Part shown: in pieces, positions 50,845 to 60,894 of the stretch
Layout of the letters: the number at the start of each line of letters is the position of its first letter
Numbering within the stretch: the stretch's first letter is position 1
From: Candidatus Gastranaerophilales bacterium
Lineage (GTDB): Bacteria > Cyanobacteriota > Vampirovibrionia > Gastranaerophilales > Gastranaerophilaceae
Direction: 5' to 3'
Assembly: GCA_947588745.1 (NCBI GenBank)
Contig: CANPYW010000005.1
Location: 1 to 64,000, forward strand
DNA length: 64,000 bases
The notes under the pieces: generated by a model
The model's input: the letters and a program-made list of their open reading frames with translations, nothing else
Databases searched by the model: none
What the model was told of the DNA's origin: nothing
Program-made: the position numbers and the translations under genes

Positions 50845-51312
50845 ATGGAATTTGATGCTACTTTTTTAATAGCCGCAATAAGTTTTGTTGTGTTTGTATT
50901 TATTATGAATAAAATTTTCTATTCGCCGATTTTAAACATAATGAAAGAAAGACAAAATATTGTCGAGCAAAATTTTAAAAGTGCAAAAGATACAAGACAT
51001 GAAACAGAAAATAAAATAAATTTTCATAATACCGAACTTGAAAAATCGAGAGATAAAGCTCGATTGGCCGTTTCGGAGACAACCAGACAACTAAAAGAAG
51101 AACGAACAAAAGAGATTTCGGAATTTAAAGAAAATTTATTCGGAAATATTGCTCAAGAAAGAGAGAACTTAAAAAATTCTGCACTTGAAGCAAAAGAAAT
51201 ATTAAAAGACAATGTTGTCGACATAGCAAAAGAAATATCGCAAAAACTTTTGGGAAGCAGCATTGACTCCGTTTCGATAAATAAATCTCAAATAAAAGAA
51301 GAACAAGGTTAA
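50845..51312 (+). CDS. atpF': ATP synthase F0 subunit b'
   Basis: This 155-residue stator protein has one N-terminal membrane helix (about 6-26) followed by a long charged helix. It is the first of two different b-type genes, as in cyanobacteria, plastids and some proteobacteria, where b and b' form a heterodimer. The segment YSPILNIMKERQNIVEQN (about 27-44) is typical of the b/b' family. It begins 9 bp after the c stop codon. Confidence 0.9.
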   Translation: MEFDATFLIAAISFVVFVFIMNKIFYSPILNIMKERQNIVEQNFKSAKDTRHETENKINFHNTELEKSRDKARLAVSETTRQLKEERTKEISEFKENLFGNIAQERENLKNSALEAKEILKDNVVDIAKEISQKLLGSSIDSVSINKSQIKEEQG

Positions 51313-51313
51313 T

Positions 51314-51814
51314 ATGTCAGAATTTTTTCAAATACTAATAGAATCAAATACCGTTAATTTTATAATTGTACTTGCACTTATATTAATAGTTTCCAAAAAA
51401 CTTAACATAAATAAGTATATAGATACAATCAGAAATGAGATACAAAATTACGTAAAAGATTCTGAAAATGAGAAAGAAGAAGCGGAGAAGTCTTTAGAAA
51501 ACATAAATGAAAAAATCAGACATTTGCCCGAAGAAATCGAAAAAATCCAAAAAAGTACGGATATAAGCGTTAAAAGTATAAATGAAAAAATCAAATCCGA
51601 TATTGAAAATCAAAAGAAAGACATACAAAATAATGCGGACAGAATTATGCAACTTGAAATCAAGAAATTTAAGTCCAAATTGACTAATATATTATCGGAA
51701 AAATCAATAGAAATAGCAAAAGATAATGCAAAAGAGCAATTGAATAATAACAAAGAGCTGCACAACATATATATAGACAAGGCAATTGAAGAAATTGACA
51801 GGATTTCATTATGA
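51314..51814 (+). CDS. atpF: ATP synthase F0 subunit b
   Basis: This 166-residue second stator protein has an N-terminal membrane helix (about 14-28) and a long Lys/Glu/Asn-rich helix. It starts 1 bp after the stop of the b' gene and overlaps atpH by 4 bp. Sequence conservation is low, as usual in this family; the identity rests on topology and the fixed operon position. Confidence 0.9.
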   Translation: MSEFFQILIESNTVNFIIVLALILIVSKKLNINKYIDTIRNEIQNYVKDSENEKEEAEKSLENINEKIRHLPEEIEKIQKSTDISVKSINEKIKSDIENQKKDIQNNADRIMQLEIKKFKSKLTNILSEKSIEIAKDNAKEQLNNNKELHNIYIDKAIEEIDRISL

Positions 51815-52383
51815 AAACAGGTGATATAAAAAATACAAAAATAGCAAAAAAGTATTCAAATGCATTATTAGAAACGGCAAAAGAAGAAAACAAATACGAC
51901 ACTATATATAACGATATTTTATTTGCGGCAGAAACCGTCAATACAAATAAAGATTTGTCAGATTTTCTTTTAAACCCGATAATTAAAGCAGAGGATAAAA
52001 AAGATGTGATAAAGAAAATTTTTTCATTTCATACGGATAAAACCACATTAAATTTTTTGTGTCTGCTCGTTGAAAAAGGAAGAATTAACGCATTAAACGA
52101 GATAGTAAATCAATATACTCAATCGTATAATAAAATTAACAATACAATAAAACCGTTAATAACATCTGCAGTAGAATTAAGCAGCAGTCAAAAGGAAAGA
52201 TTGACGGAAAAATTAACAAACAAACTAATGAAAAAAGTGCTGCCGGAGTATATAATTAACCCTGATATCATAGGCGGACTTATAGTAGAAATAGGTGATA
52301 AAACAATAGATTTCAGTATTAAAAATAGATTTGACGATATGAAAAAGCAATTAACAAAGGGAAACAGATATGGTAACAATTAA
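51811..52383 (+). CDS. atpH: ATP synthase F1 subunit delta
   Basis: This 190-residue OSCP/delta subunit connects the b stalk to the top of the alpha3beta3 hexamer. It starts with [21 protein letters not shown] (split across 10-30), contains [20 protein letters not shown] (about 52-71), and ends with [31 protein letters not shown], the family's C-terminal strand-helix. It overlaps atpF by 4 bp and atpA by 14 bp. Confidence 0.94.
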   Translation: MKTGDIKNTKIAKKYSNALLETAKEENKYDTIYNDILFAAETVNTNKDLSDFLLNPIIKAEDKKDVIKKIFSFHTDKTTLNFLCLLVEKGRINALNEIVNQYTQSYNKINNTIKPLITSAVELSSSQKERLTEKLTNKLMKKVLPEYIINPDIIGGLIVEIGDKTIDFSIKNRFDDMKKQLTKGNRYGNN

Positions 52384-53887
52384 TCCTGATGAAATAACCT
52401 CAATAATAAGAGAAAAACTTGAAAATTACGAAACAAAATTATCCGTAGATAATATCGGAACCGTATTGGAAGTATCTGACGGTATATCAAGAATATACGG
52501 ATTATCGGATGCAATGTCCTCCGAACTTGTTGAATTTGATGACGGGAAAGGGACATTAGGTATAGTTTTAAACCTTGAAGAAGACAATGTCGGTGTTGTA
52601 ATTTTAGGTGAATATACCCATATAAAAGAGGGAATGACGGTAAGAACCACGGGGAAAATTGCTTCTGTTCCCGTTGGTGACGGGTTATTGGGCAGAATTA
52701 TCGACCCTACGGGTATACCGATTGACGGACGAGGTGATATACATTGCGATAAAATAAGAGCAATAGAAAGAGTTGCACCGGGTATTGTTACAAGAAAGTC
52801 GGTATTCCAACCGCTTCAAACGGGATTAACTGCGATAGATGCATTAACTCCGATAGGGAGAGGACAAAGAGAATTAATAATCGGTGACAGACAGACGGGA
52901 AAAACGGCTATTGCAATCGATACAATAATAAACCAAAAAGGAAAAGACGTAATTTGCGTATACGTTGCAATAGGACAAAAGACATCAACCGTCGCATTAC
53001 TTGCTAAAACTTTGGAAAACTATGGTGCAATGGATTATACAATAATAGTATCCGCTCCCGCCAATGAATCCGCACCTATGCAGTATATTGCTCCGTTTGC
53101 GGGATGTGCCATTGCAGAAGAATTTATGGAGCAAGGGAAACACGTATTAATAGTATATGATGATTTATCAAAGCATGCACAGGCATACAGAGCCATGAGT
53201 CTGTTATTAAAAAGACCGTCGGGACGTGAAGCATACCCGGGTGACGTATTTTATCTACATTCAAGATTGCTTGAAAGAGCCTGCAAATTAAACGATGAGC
53301 TTGGCGGAGGAAGCATAACCGCATTACCAATAATTGAAACGCAGGCGGGAGATGTATCGGCATACATACCTACAAATGTAATTTCCATAACGGACGGGCA
53401 AATATTCTTGGAATCAAATTTATTCAATGCCGGTACAAGACCTGCAATTAATGCGGGTATATCAGTATCAAGGGTAGGCGGTGCCGCACAGACAAAAGGA
53501 ATTAAGCAAGTTGCGGGTAAATTAAGGTTGGATTTGGCACAATACAGAGAATTGGAAGCTTTTGCCCAATTTGCAAGCGATTTGGATAAAGCAACAAAAG
53601 ACCAATTAACAAGAGGACAAAAATTAACCGAGGTATTAAAGCAAGCACAATATGCACCTTTAAGTGTTGCTAAACAAATAAGCATATTATTTGCGGCAAA
53701 CGAGGGAATACTTGATGATGTTGAGAACTCCAAAATTAAAGATTTTAAGCTCGGCTGGTTTGATTTCTTTGAAGCGAATATGAAAGAGTTATCAGAAAGA
53801 TTAAATAACGGAGATAAACTTTCAGAAGAGGATATGGAAGCATTAAGAACTCAGTTAAACAATTATAAAACGAACTTCTTCAAATAA
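52370..53887 (+). CDS. atpA: ATP synthase F1 subunit alpha
   Basis: This 505-residue regulatory, non-catalytic nucleotide-binding subunit has a P-loop GDRQTGKTA (172-180), [53 protein letters not shown]-type signature segments and the arginine finger in [11 protein letters not shown] (about 367-377). It alternates with beta in the hexamer. The beta and epsilon genes are not in this operon, as in cyanobacteria where they form a separate unit. Confidence 0.98.
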   Translation: MVTINPDEITSIIREKLENYETKLSVDNIGTVLEVSDGISRIYGLSDAMSSELVEFDDGKGTLGIVLNLEEDNVGVVILGEYTHIKEGMTVRTTGKIASVPVGDGLLGRIIDPTGIPIDGRGDIHCDKIRAIERVAPGIVTRKSVFQPLQTGLTAIDALTPIGRGQRELIIGDRQTGKTAIAIDTIINQKGKDVICVYVAIGQKTSTVALLAKTLENYGAMDYTIIVSAPANESAPMQYIAPFAGCAIAEEFMEQGKHVLIVYDDLSKHAQAYRAMSLLLKRPSGREAYPGDVFYLHSRLLERACKLNDELGGGSITALPIIETQAGDVSAYIPTNVISITDGQIFLESNLFNAGTRPAINAGISVSRVGGAAQTKGIKQVAGKLRLDLAQYRELEAFAQFASDLDKATKDQLTRGQKLTEVLKQAQYAPLSVAKQISILFAANEGILDDVENSKIKDFKLGWFDFFEANMKELSERLNNGDKLSEEDMEALRTQLNNYKTNFFK

Positions 53888-53901
53888 AAACGGGAAATCA
53901 A

Positions 53902-54828
53902 ATGGCAAACTTAAAAAAAATAAAAACAAGAATAAACTCTATCATAAGCACGCAGAAGATTACACGTGCAATGAAAATGGTTGCTTCCGCAAAGGTAAAG
54001 AAATTTGAGAACAAAGTAAAAGCATCAAGACCATTTACTTATGAGTTAGAGAAAATGTTTTACAGGCTGTTACATTCCGTTGATGAAATAGATACAAAAC
54101 GAACACAATTTAAAGAGCCTATAAATAATTTTCCTGTTTTGTTAAAAGAGCGAGAAATAAGAAACGTAGGACTGCTTATAATCACATCAAATAAAGGATT
54201 ATCGGGAGCATTTAATGCAAATATCGTAAGATATACATTAAAAACTATTGCCGAGTATAAAGAAAAAGGTATCGGATGTGAATTATTTATAATAGGACAA
54301 AAAGGCTTCAATGCTTTAAAAAGGGCTTCTGAAGAAAGCGGATTTAAAATAACACAAACGTACTTAAATTTTCCCGAAAATCCGACATCTTCACAGGCAA
54401 GACTTGCAGCATCTGATATGGCACGTTCGTTTGTTAACGGCGATATAGATTCCATGGAAATAATTACAACAAGATTTAGGAATATGATGTCATATTCCGT
54501 TGAAAAATGGGATATTTTACCGCTTGATGAAATAGAATTCGACTATACAAAAGAAGAATATTCCGATATGGAAATAGAGCCGGGGTTATCATCGGTATTA
54601 TCAGAGTTAGTTCCCCTGTTTATATCCAGCATAATTTTTCAAGCAATGCTGGAATCCGCAGCAAGCGAATTGGCTTCAAGAATGACGGCAATGTCGGCGG
54701 CATGCAACAATGCGGAAGAAATGATAAATAAACTTACAATAGATTATAATAAGGCACGTCAAGCAATGATAACGCAAGAATTAACGGAAATTGTAGGCGG
54801 AAGTGCCGTTCAAAGCAAAAACAAATAA
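53902..54828 (+). CDS. atpG: ATP synthase F1 subunit gamma
   Basis: This 308-residue central shaft subunit has the N-terminal helix LKKIKTRINSIISTQKITRAMKMVASAKVKKFE (split across 3-35) and the C-terminal MTAMSAACNNAEEMINKLTIDYNKARQAMITQELTEIVGGSAV. It is about 20 residues longer than the E. coli subunit, in line with cyanobacterial gammas, but I see no Cys pair for redox control. The last base of its stop codon is the first base of the next gene's ATG. Confidence 0.95.
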   Translation: MANLKKIKTRINSIISTQKITRAMKMVASAKVKKFENKVKASRPFTYELEKMFYRLLHSVDEIDTKRTQFKEPINNFPVLLKEREIRNVGLLIITSNKGLSGAFNANIVRYTLKTIAEYKEKGIGCELFIIGQKGFNALKRASEESGFKITQTYLNFPENPTSSQARLAASDMARSFVNGDIDSMEIITTRFRNMMSYSVEKWDILPLDEIEFDYTKEEYSDMEIEPGLSSVLSELVPLFISSIIFQAMLESAASELASRMTAMSAACNNAEEMINKLTIDYNKARQAMITQELTEIVGGSAVQSKNK

Positions 54829-57800
54829 TGAAATTAGTATATAAAATTACAACAGTGTTTATATTGGGTGCTGTATCTTGTACAGCACTATATTATGGTG
54901 TTCTTTTTGCACTTCCTCATTTTGTTGACTTAAACAAATATAAAAATTCGGTTATATCATCAATAGCAAAAGAAACGGGATTTAAAGTATCATGTGAAGA
55001 TATAACCTTTAAAAAGACTTTAACACCGCATTTAAAATTACATTTATACCACACATTAATTTTGTACCCCGATAATACTGAATTTCTCAAACTGAAAGAA
55101 ACCGATTTAGAGATAAAAATCCTGCCTCTTTTATTAAAGAAGATAGAAGTAAGTAATATAAAACTTGCAAGACCAATTATCAATATTACTTTATACAAAG
55201 ATTTTTCTACATCGATAGAGAAATATAAAACTGATAAAATTCCCAATACAAGAGGGTTTAAATTTATAACATCAAATGCAGAGGTGTTATGCAATAACTA
55301 TAAGATTAAAATAAATGATGAAAGTATAAATAAGCTTTTTTATCTTGAGGGGAAAAAATTATTATTAAAAGAATTTATTCCCAATAAACAGGTACATATT
55401 GTTACAAAAGGGAACTTATACCATAAAGAAACTCAGTATATTAAATATGATATGGATATCATATCATTTTTAGATAAATCACAATTTACCTTTTCGCCGT
55501 TTAAAACACTATATAATTCGGATATTAAAGCAGAAATATACGCTTTAATAAAAGCAAAAGACAAAGAAAACATAACGGGCGAAATAAAAATAAATAATCT
55601 TAAACTAAAAGCGAATAATATTATTCTAAAAAACAACAGCATAGACCTTATCTTTAAAGGTGAAGAACTCAGGTTAAATTCGATATTACACACATCAAAA
55701 CACGATATAGCAAAACTGAGCGGAGAATATATATTCGGTAAAAATAAAAAGCTTAATATAAATACAAAAGCAAAAAACATAAACTTAAATAATTTACATA
55801 AAATTATTTCTGAAATAACGGATATTTTAAACGTAAAAAATCCCATAAAAGAAGCCGAAATTGACGGAATTATCAATGCCGATTTTAATATAAAATCCGA
55901 CTTTAAGACATTAAGTTCAAGCGGACACGCAAAAATCAGCAATGCAAAAATCAGTCATAAAGAATTGCCTTGTGCATTAACCAATATAAACTCCGAAATA
56001 GATTTCAGCGATAATAAAATTTTAATATCCCAAACAAAAGCATATATAAACGGAGTCCCAATCACTTTAAGCGGTGAAATAAATAAAGACGTGGAATATA
56101 ATATCAATGCGAAATCAGGTAACATTGATTACACTAATTTAATTAAAATATTTAATATTAATAAAAAACTTCCGTTTGATATAAAAAGAGGTAAACTTTC
56201 TTTTGAAGCAAATATTAAAGGAATATTAAACAAAACATATACGGGTGATATTGTAATCAACAATATTTCGGCATTGATAAATAAACATCAAATAAAAGCA
56301 GATGAATTAAAACTGCTTTTTGATGACAAGAAAGTAACTATTCCTCAAAATTCAATATTATCGCCCGTTCCGATAAATATTTGGGGTGAAATAAAAGATT
56401 ATAATAAAAAACCTGCCGGTATAATTAATTTTCAAGGGGAAATACCCTCAAAAATGTTATCGGATACGATAAAAAAGCATATAAATATTGCAAATAAACC
56501 GCAAGGATATATAAACACAAACGGAGTTATTAATTATAACAACGAAACGATTCATGTAAAAGCACAACTGCAAGCAGATAAAAACAATTATATATCTTAT
56601 GCGGTAATAAGAGAATTGTTGAATAAAAATTCGTTATTAAATTTGGATTGTTATATAAAAAATAACAATATATCAATATCCGACCTCACATTATATGAAA
56701 ATCCGAACAATAATCAACAAAAAATCATGCCTGTTGATAAACTGAAAAAAATCATAAATATAACGGGACAAATTGAAAATTTAAAAGATATAACGTTAAA
56801 AAATATAAGAATAACGATACCCTCATCCATAAGCAGTGCTTCAAACTTTTTGGGAGGAGAAGAATTTAATTTTAAAGCCGATTTAACCTTAAACAACAAA
56901 CTTTCAACACCCGATATAAAAGGTAATATCAAAATTAACGAATTAAAATTAAAGAAATATTTAACCGCAATCAAAAATGCAAATTTAAACTTTGAAAATA
57001 AACAAATCAAAATAACCATGCCGGATGTTGCAATAAATAACTCATTATTAAATATAACGGCAGAGGTAATTCAGCCGAACGATATAAAAAACGTAACAGT
57101 ATCAAATATAATGCTGCACAGTACAAACCTTGATATAAATACATTATTCCCGATATTAAAGCAAAAAATATTTAATAAATCCAAAATTAATATACAAAAG
57201 GGAAGCGTAACAATAAATAACGTACAAATTTTAGACTTAAAAGCCAATGATTTAAGTGCAAATATATCAATGGAAAATAATATAATCAAAATATCCGATA
57301 TCATAGCAAGTGCATACGGTGGAAGTATAACGGGGATATTGATATACAACCCGATAAACCGAGTTATAAAATCCTCAATAAAAGGAAGTAATACGGATAT
57401 AAAGACGGCATTATACGATTTATGCAAATTGGATGATAATATATCAGGGCGAAGTGATTTTAATGCAGATATAAGCTTAACGGCAGGAGAATACGCTCAA
57501 ACAATTAAATCGTTAAAAGGTCAGCTTAATTTCAATGCCAAAAACGGCAAAATGGGTACACTGGGGAAATTTGAATATTATTTATATGCACAAAATATTT
57601 TATATCATGGTCTGTTAAACACAACATTAAACAGAATTGCAAACTTAATACAACACGATAATACAACACAATATCGCAGTGCAAAAGGGAAAATATTGTT
57701 TGATAACGGGTATATTATTGCAAACGAGATACAAACCATCGGAACAAATATGAGCTTATACATAACAGGAAAACATAACATGCTTTCCAATTTGTCTGAT

Positions 57801-58154
57801 ATTGACATATACGGAAGAATTTCCGACAATGTAAACTCAAAATTAGGTGACTTTGCAAATTATTCAATATCAGATTTTATGTCAAACCCGCAGGAGAAAA
57901 AAGATAATTTAGTTATACCGATTTCAAACGAAATAACCGATAAAATTCCGGATTTATATAACGGAACAAATATAAAATCAAATACATTTAAAGTAAACGT
58001 ATACGGTAATATGAGAAACATAAACTCAATAAACTCATTTACCTGGATAATGCCGCATATAACATCTGAGCCGGAAGAGAATACAATTCAAACAGAATCT
58101 TTAAAAGAAGAAAAGCTTCCTACATTTTCGAATTTAAGAGGCGACAAGATTTAA
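54828..58154 (+). CDS. AsmA-like envelope lipid-transfer/assembly protein
   Basis: This 1108-residue protein has one N-terminal membrane anchor (about 7-29) and a very long beta-rich, Asn/Lys/Ile-rich periplasmic body with repeated hydrophobic beta-strand patterns, as in the AsmA/TamB/YhdP group that bridges inner and outer membranes. The AsmA-type C-terminus is seen in SGRSDFNADISLTAG, SLKGQLNFNAKNGKMG and FDNGYIIANEIQTIG (about 880-970). It implies a diderm envelope. Its ATG overlaps the stop of the gamma gene, so it is translationally coupled to the ATP synthase operon, an unusual partner. Confidence 0.82.
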   Translation: MKLVYKITTVFILGAVSCTALYYGVLFALPHFVDLNKYKNSVISSIAKETGFKVSCEDITFKKTLTPHLKLHLYHTLILYPDNTEFLKLKETDLEIKILPLLLKKIEVSNIKLARPIINITLYKDFSTSIEKYKTDKIPNTRGFKFITSNAEVLCNNYKIKINDESINKLFYLEGKKLLLKEFIPNKQVHIVTKGNLYHKETQYIKYDMDIISFLDKSQFTFSPFKTLYNSDIKAEIYALIKAKDKENITGEIKINNLKLKANNIILKNNSIDLIFKGEELRLNSILHTSKHDIAKLSGEYIFGKNKKLNINTKAKNINLNNLHKIISEITDILNVKNPIKEAEIDGIINADFNIKSDFKTLSSSGHAKISNAKISHKELPCALTNINSEIDFSDNKILISQTKAYINGVPITLSGEINKDVEYNINAKSGNIDYTNLIKIFNINKKLPFDIKRGKLSFEANIKGILNKTYTGDIVINNISALINKHQIKADELKLLFDDKKVTIPQNSILSPVPINIWGEIKDYNKKPAGIINFQGEIPSKMLSDTIKKHINIANKPQGYINTNGVINYNNETIHVKAQLQADKNNYISYAVIRELLNKNSLLNLDCYIKNNNISISDLTLYENPNNNQQKIMPVDKLKKIINITGQIENLKDITLKNIRITIPSSISSASNFLGGEEFNFKADLTLNNKLSTPDIKGNIKINELKLKKYLTAIKNANLNFENKQIKITMPDVAINNSLLNITAEVIQPNDIKNVTVSNIMLHSTNLDINTLFPILKQKIFNKSKINIQKGSVTINNVQILDLKANDLSANISMENNIIKISDIIASAYGGSITGILIYNPINRVIKSSIKGSNTDIKTALYDLCKLDDNISGRSDFNADISLTAGEYAQTIKSLKGQLNFNAKNGKMGTLGKFEYYLYAQNILYHGLLNTTLNRIANLIQHDNTTQYRSAKGKILFDNGYIIANEIQTIGTNMSLYITGKHNMLSNLSDIDIYGRISDNVNSKLGDFANYSISDFMSNPQEKKDNLVIPISNEITDKIPDLYNGTNIKSNTFKVNVYGNMRNINSINSFTWIMPHITSEPEENTIQTESLKEEKLPTFSNLRGDKI

Positions 58155-58158
58155 AAAA

Positions 58159-59490
58159 TTAATCAACCTTGCAATTAGAGTGTTCTTCAATATCAACTTG
58201 AGAAATAATCTGCTTATTTAGAATTGCAAAACTATCTTTAGTTTTTTTTTCAAATTGTTTGTTAAACCCAATCATTTTAGCGTAATTAAACTCATTTTCC
58301 CATCTGGCAACAACAACGGTAGCAATGCAATTACCTATCAAATTAACGGTTGTTCTGCCCATGTCAAGAAGCTGGTCAACACCTAAAAGAATAGCAACAC
58401 CCAAAATTGGATAGCCGAAACTTGAAAGAGTACCTGCCAAAATAACCAGAGAAACACGAGGAACTCCTGCAACACCTTTACTTGTAACCATTAAAGTCAG
58501 CATAATAACAATTAATTGAGAAACAGATAAATTAATTCCTACAATTTGCAGCGAAAACAACATACCTAAAGCAAGATATAAAGTAGAACCGTCCAAATTA
58601 AAAGAATAACCGGTCGGCATTACAAAACCTACAATATTTTTAGGGACACCGAATTTTTCCATAATAGTCATAGCCTGAGGCAGAGCAGCTTCTGAAGTGG
58701 AAGTTGTGAATGCAAGAATAGCAGGTTCTCTAACGGCTCTTAAAAACGAGAATACAGATATATTAACAATTCTGCAAGCAAAATTAAGTACAACAAAAAG
58801 GAAAATGAATAAAGCAAGATAAAGAGAAGAAATAACCTTGGCATAATTAACCATAATCCCCATTCCGCTTTCCGAAATTGTATAAGCAATAGCCCCAAAG
58901 ACTCCAAAAGGAGCAAAATTCATGACTAAATGAGTAAACTTAAACATAATTTCCGAAAGAGAAGATATACAATCAAGAACAGGCTTAGCTTTTTCACCGA
59001 CAGAACAAACAGCTAAAGCAAAGAATACAGCAAAAACAACAATCGGAAGAATATCCCCGTTTGCCATTGCTTTAACAATGCTGGTTGGAACAATATTAAC
59101 AATCATATCGGATATAGATGCGTGAGTATTTTGAGCAACCATAGCAGCAGCTCTATCCATCATATTTTGAGAAATTCCCGTAGAAAAATTCGCACCGGGC
59201 TGAGTTAATAAACCGACTGAAAGCCCGACAACAAGTGCAAAAGATGTAGCACATGCGAAATATACAAAAGTTTTAACCCCCAACTTGCCCAGAGATTTAA
59301 TATTACCATAAGAAGCAATACCCGTAACTACAACGGAAAAAATCAAAGGAGCAATAATCATTTTAATCATATTAAGGAACAAATGAGCCAAAATATGCAT
59401 GTGACAACCAATACCGGGAAATTTCCAACCGATAAAAATTCCGAAAATTAAAGCTAAAAATATATAAAGGGTTAATTTTGAAGTTTTCAT
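58159..59490 (-). CDS. Dicarboxylate/amino acid:cation symporter (DAACS family)
   Basis: This 443-residue symporter has eight membrane helices and two re-entrant loops. HP1 carries FTTSTSEAALPQAM (about 255-268), TM7 MPTGYSFNLDGSTLY (about 281-295), HP2 SKGVAGVPRVSLVILAG and TM8 DMGRTTVNLIGN. TM7 and TM8 details resemble DctA, while the HP2 GVPxVSxVIL stretch resembles GltP, so succinate/fumarate or glutamate/aspartate are both possible substrates. It uses H+ or Na+ gradients. It converges with the AsmA-like gene with only 4 bp between stop codons. Confidence 0.9.
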   Translation of the reverse strand: MKTSKLTLYIFLALIFGIFIGWKFPGIGCHMHILAHLFLNMIKMIIAPLIFSVVVTGIASYGNIKSLGKLGVKTFVYFACATSFALVVGLSVGLLTQPGANFSTGISQNMMDRAAAMVAQNTHASISDMIVNIVPTSIVKAMANGDILPIVVFAVFFALAVCSVGEKAKPVLDCISSLSEIMFKFTHLVMNFAPFGVFGAIAYTISESGMGIMVNYAKVISSLYLALFIFLFVVLNFACRIVNISVFSFLRAVREPAILAFTTSTSEAALPQAMTIMEKFGVPKNIVGFVMPTGYSFNLDGSTLYLALGMLFSLQIVGINLSVSQLIVIMLTLMVTSKGVAGVPRVSLVILAGTLSSFGYPILGVAILLGVDQLLDMGRTTVNLIGNCIATVVVARWENEFNYAKMIGFNKQFEKKTKDSFAILNKQIISQVDIEEHSNCKVD

Positions 59491-59537
59491 ACAGATAATA
59501 TTCCTAAATATATTATAAACTAAACAAATATATATGA

Positions 59538-60701
59538 CTATGAAATATTGTTATAAATTATTCTGGAAGCCTTAACAATAAACTCTTTACCTTGCAAATT
59601 ATTATAAGGACGCTTAGCCAAAATGACAACAATATATTTTTTTCCGGAAGAAGTTTTTACAATACCGGCATCTCCAACCATAAAACCAATATCTCCAGTT
59701 TTATGAAGTAATAAAGCATTTTGAGGAAGCCCTGCTTGTAATAACCTGTTATTTTTAACATGTGTCATATAATCATAGATATATCGCTTAGATTCAGCAC
59801 CTATTATAGGTGTTACATCAATGTTATATAGCATTTTAGCCAATTCTTTTGCCGTAGTAACATTAGTTCCGCCTAAATCAGGAAGCCAATTATTAATGTG
59901 TGTAGTTTTAAGCCCCCAGCGTTTAATTGCCCTGTTCACTTCTGGCATACCGCCTATTTTAGCCATAATCATATTTGTAGCGGAATTATCGGAGTTTGTA
60001 ATCATAATTCTGGCGAGATGGTCCATAGAATGATGAATACCGCCTTGAGAATACTGCAATTTGCCGGAGCCTGAAGCTCTATAGTAATCTTCTAAAATCA
60101 TAGTATCATTGATAGAAAACTTACCTGCTTCAATTTCTCTGAACATTTCGATTAACACCGGAATTTTAATAATACTTGCAGCGGGATAAGGTTTATCGGC
60201 ATCGATATTTACATAACTTTTTCCGTTATATTCCCAAACATAAACAGAAGGTTTAATTCTTGAATAATGGGAGGCTAAAGCTAACAAATTATTTTTTAAA
60301 GTCGTTCTTTCGTAACTTTCTTTTAAATCAACCATTAACTTTTTGGAATACTTGGTATCTTTAATCGTATAATGTCCCAAAAATAAATCTTTATACAAAT
60401 AATTATTTGTAGGATATAACAATTTGTTATAATCAATATTTAAAATGACCTTTTTATGATGAGTAAATGCAACAGAAACATAATGTTTAAAAGAATAAGG
60501 GAGAACAAAAAACAGCAAAATTGCAAAAAACGAAGCCGAAATACACTTATTAATGAATAAGTAATTATCTTTATTTTTTTTACGTTTATGTCTTACAATC
60601 GGTCTGATTTTTTTGACTGGTGTATTTTTTAAACAATATTGCTCGTACATTTCGGTATATAAATCAACTTTTCTATCTTTACTATAACTAAGTTCCGGCA
60701 A
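59538..60701 (-). CDS. Membrane-anchored class A beta-lactamase-fold serine protein lacking Glu166
   Basis: This 387-residue protein has a basic cytoplasmic N-terminus, one membrane helix (about 52-71) and an extracytoplasmic class A-type domain: S176-I-I-K179 (SxxK), SDN at 237-239 and KTG at 334-336. The omega-loop, WEPELN in TEM-1, reads WLPDLG (272-277), so the general-base Glu166 is Leu and Asn170 is Gly, and the loop is shorter. Deacylation should therefore be poor. A penicillin-binding or peptidoglycan-related role fits better than antibiotic resistance. The predicted periplasmic side follows from the anchor. Confidence 0.8.
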   Translation of the reverse strand: MPELSYSKDRKVDLYTEMYEQYCLKNTPVKKIRPIVRHKRKKNKDNYLFINKCISASFFAILLFFVLPYSFKHYVSVAFTHHKKVILNIDYNKLLYPTNNYLYKDLFLGHYTIKDTKYSKKLMVDLKESYERTTLKNNLLALASHYSRIKPSVYVWEYNGKSYVNIDADKPYPAASIIKIPVLIEMFREIEAGKFSINDTMILEDYYRASGSGKLQYSQGGIHHSMDHLARIMITNSDNSATNMIMAKIGGMPEVNRAIKRWGLKTTHINNWLPDLGGTNVTTAKELAKMLYNIDVTPIIGAESKRYIYDYMTHVKNNRLLQAGLPQNALLLHKTGDIGFMVGDAGIVKTSSGKKYIVVILAKRPYNNLQGKEFIVKASRIIYNNIS

Positions 60702-60894
60702 AATAGTCCTCCATTAATATTATAAACATTTTTAAGCAGTTACTGCAATTTTGTAAATTATATTAATTATCTGTTAACCAAAAAGAAGGCAAACAAAGAT
60801 AAAACTTTTATTTTTCTAATAAATTTGGTACAATAATACAGTTCAAACAATAAATGTAAAAATTACATCTGCATTAAAACAGAAAGGCAATAAA

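Noticed and set aside
53251-53733. Minus-strand ORF of 160 codons within atpA
   Set aside because: It is the reverse shadow of a highly conserved gene, with no start signal or plausible protein.
59538-60701. Antibiotic-resistance beta-lactamase
   Set aside because: The general-base Glu of the omega-loop is missing, so a hydrolytic resistance enzyme is not supported.
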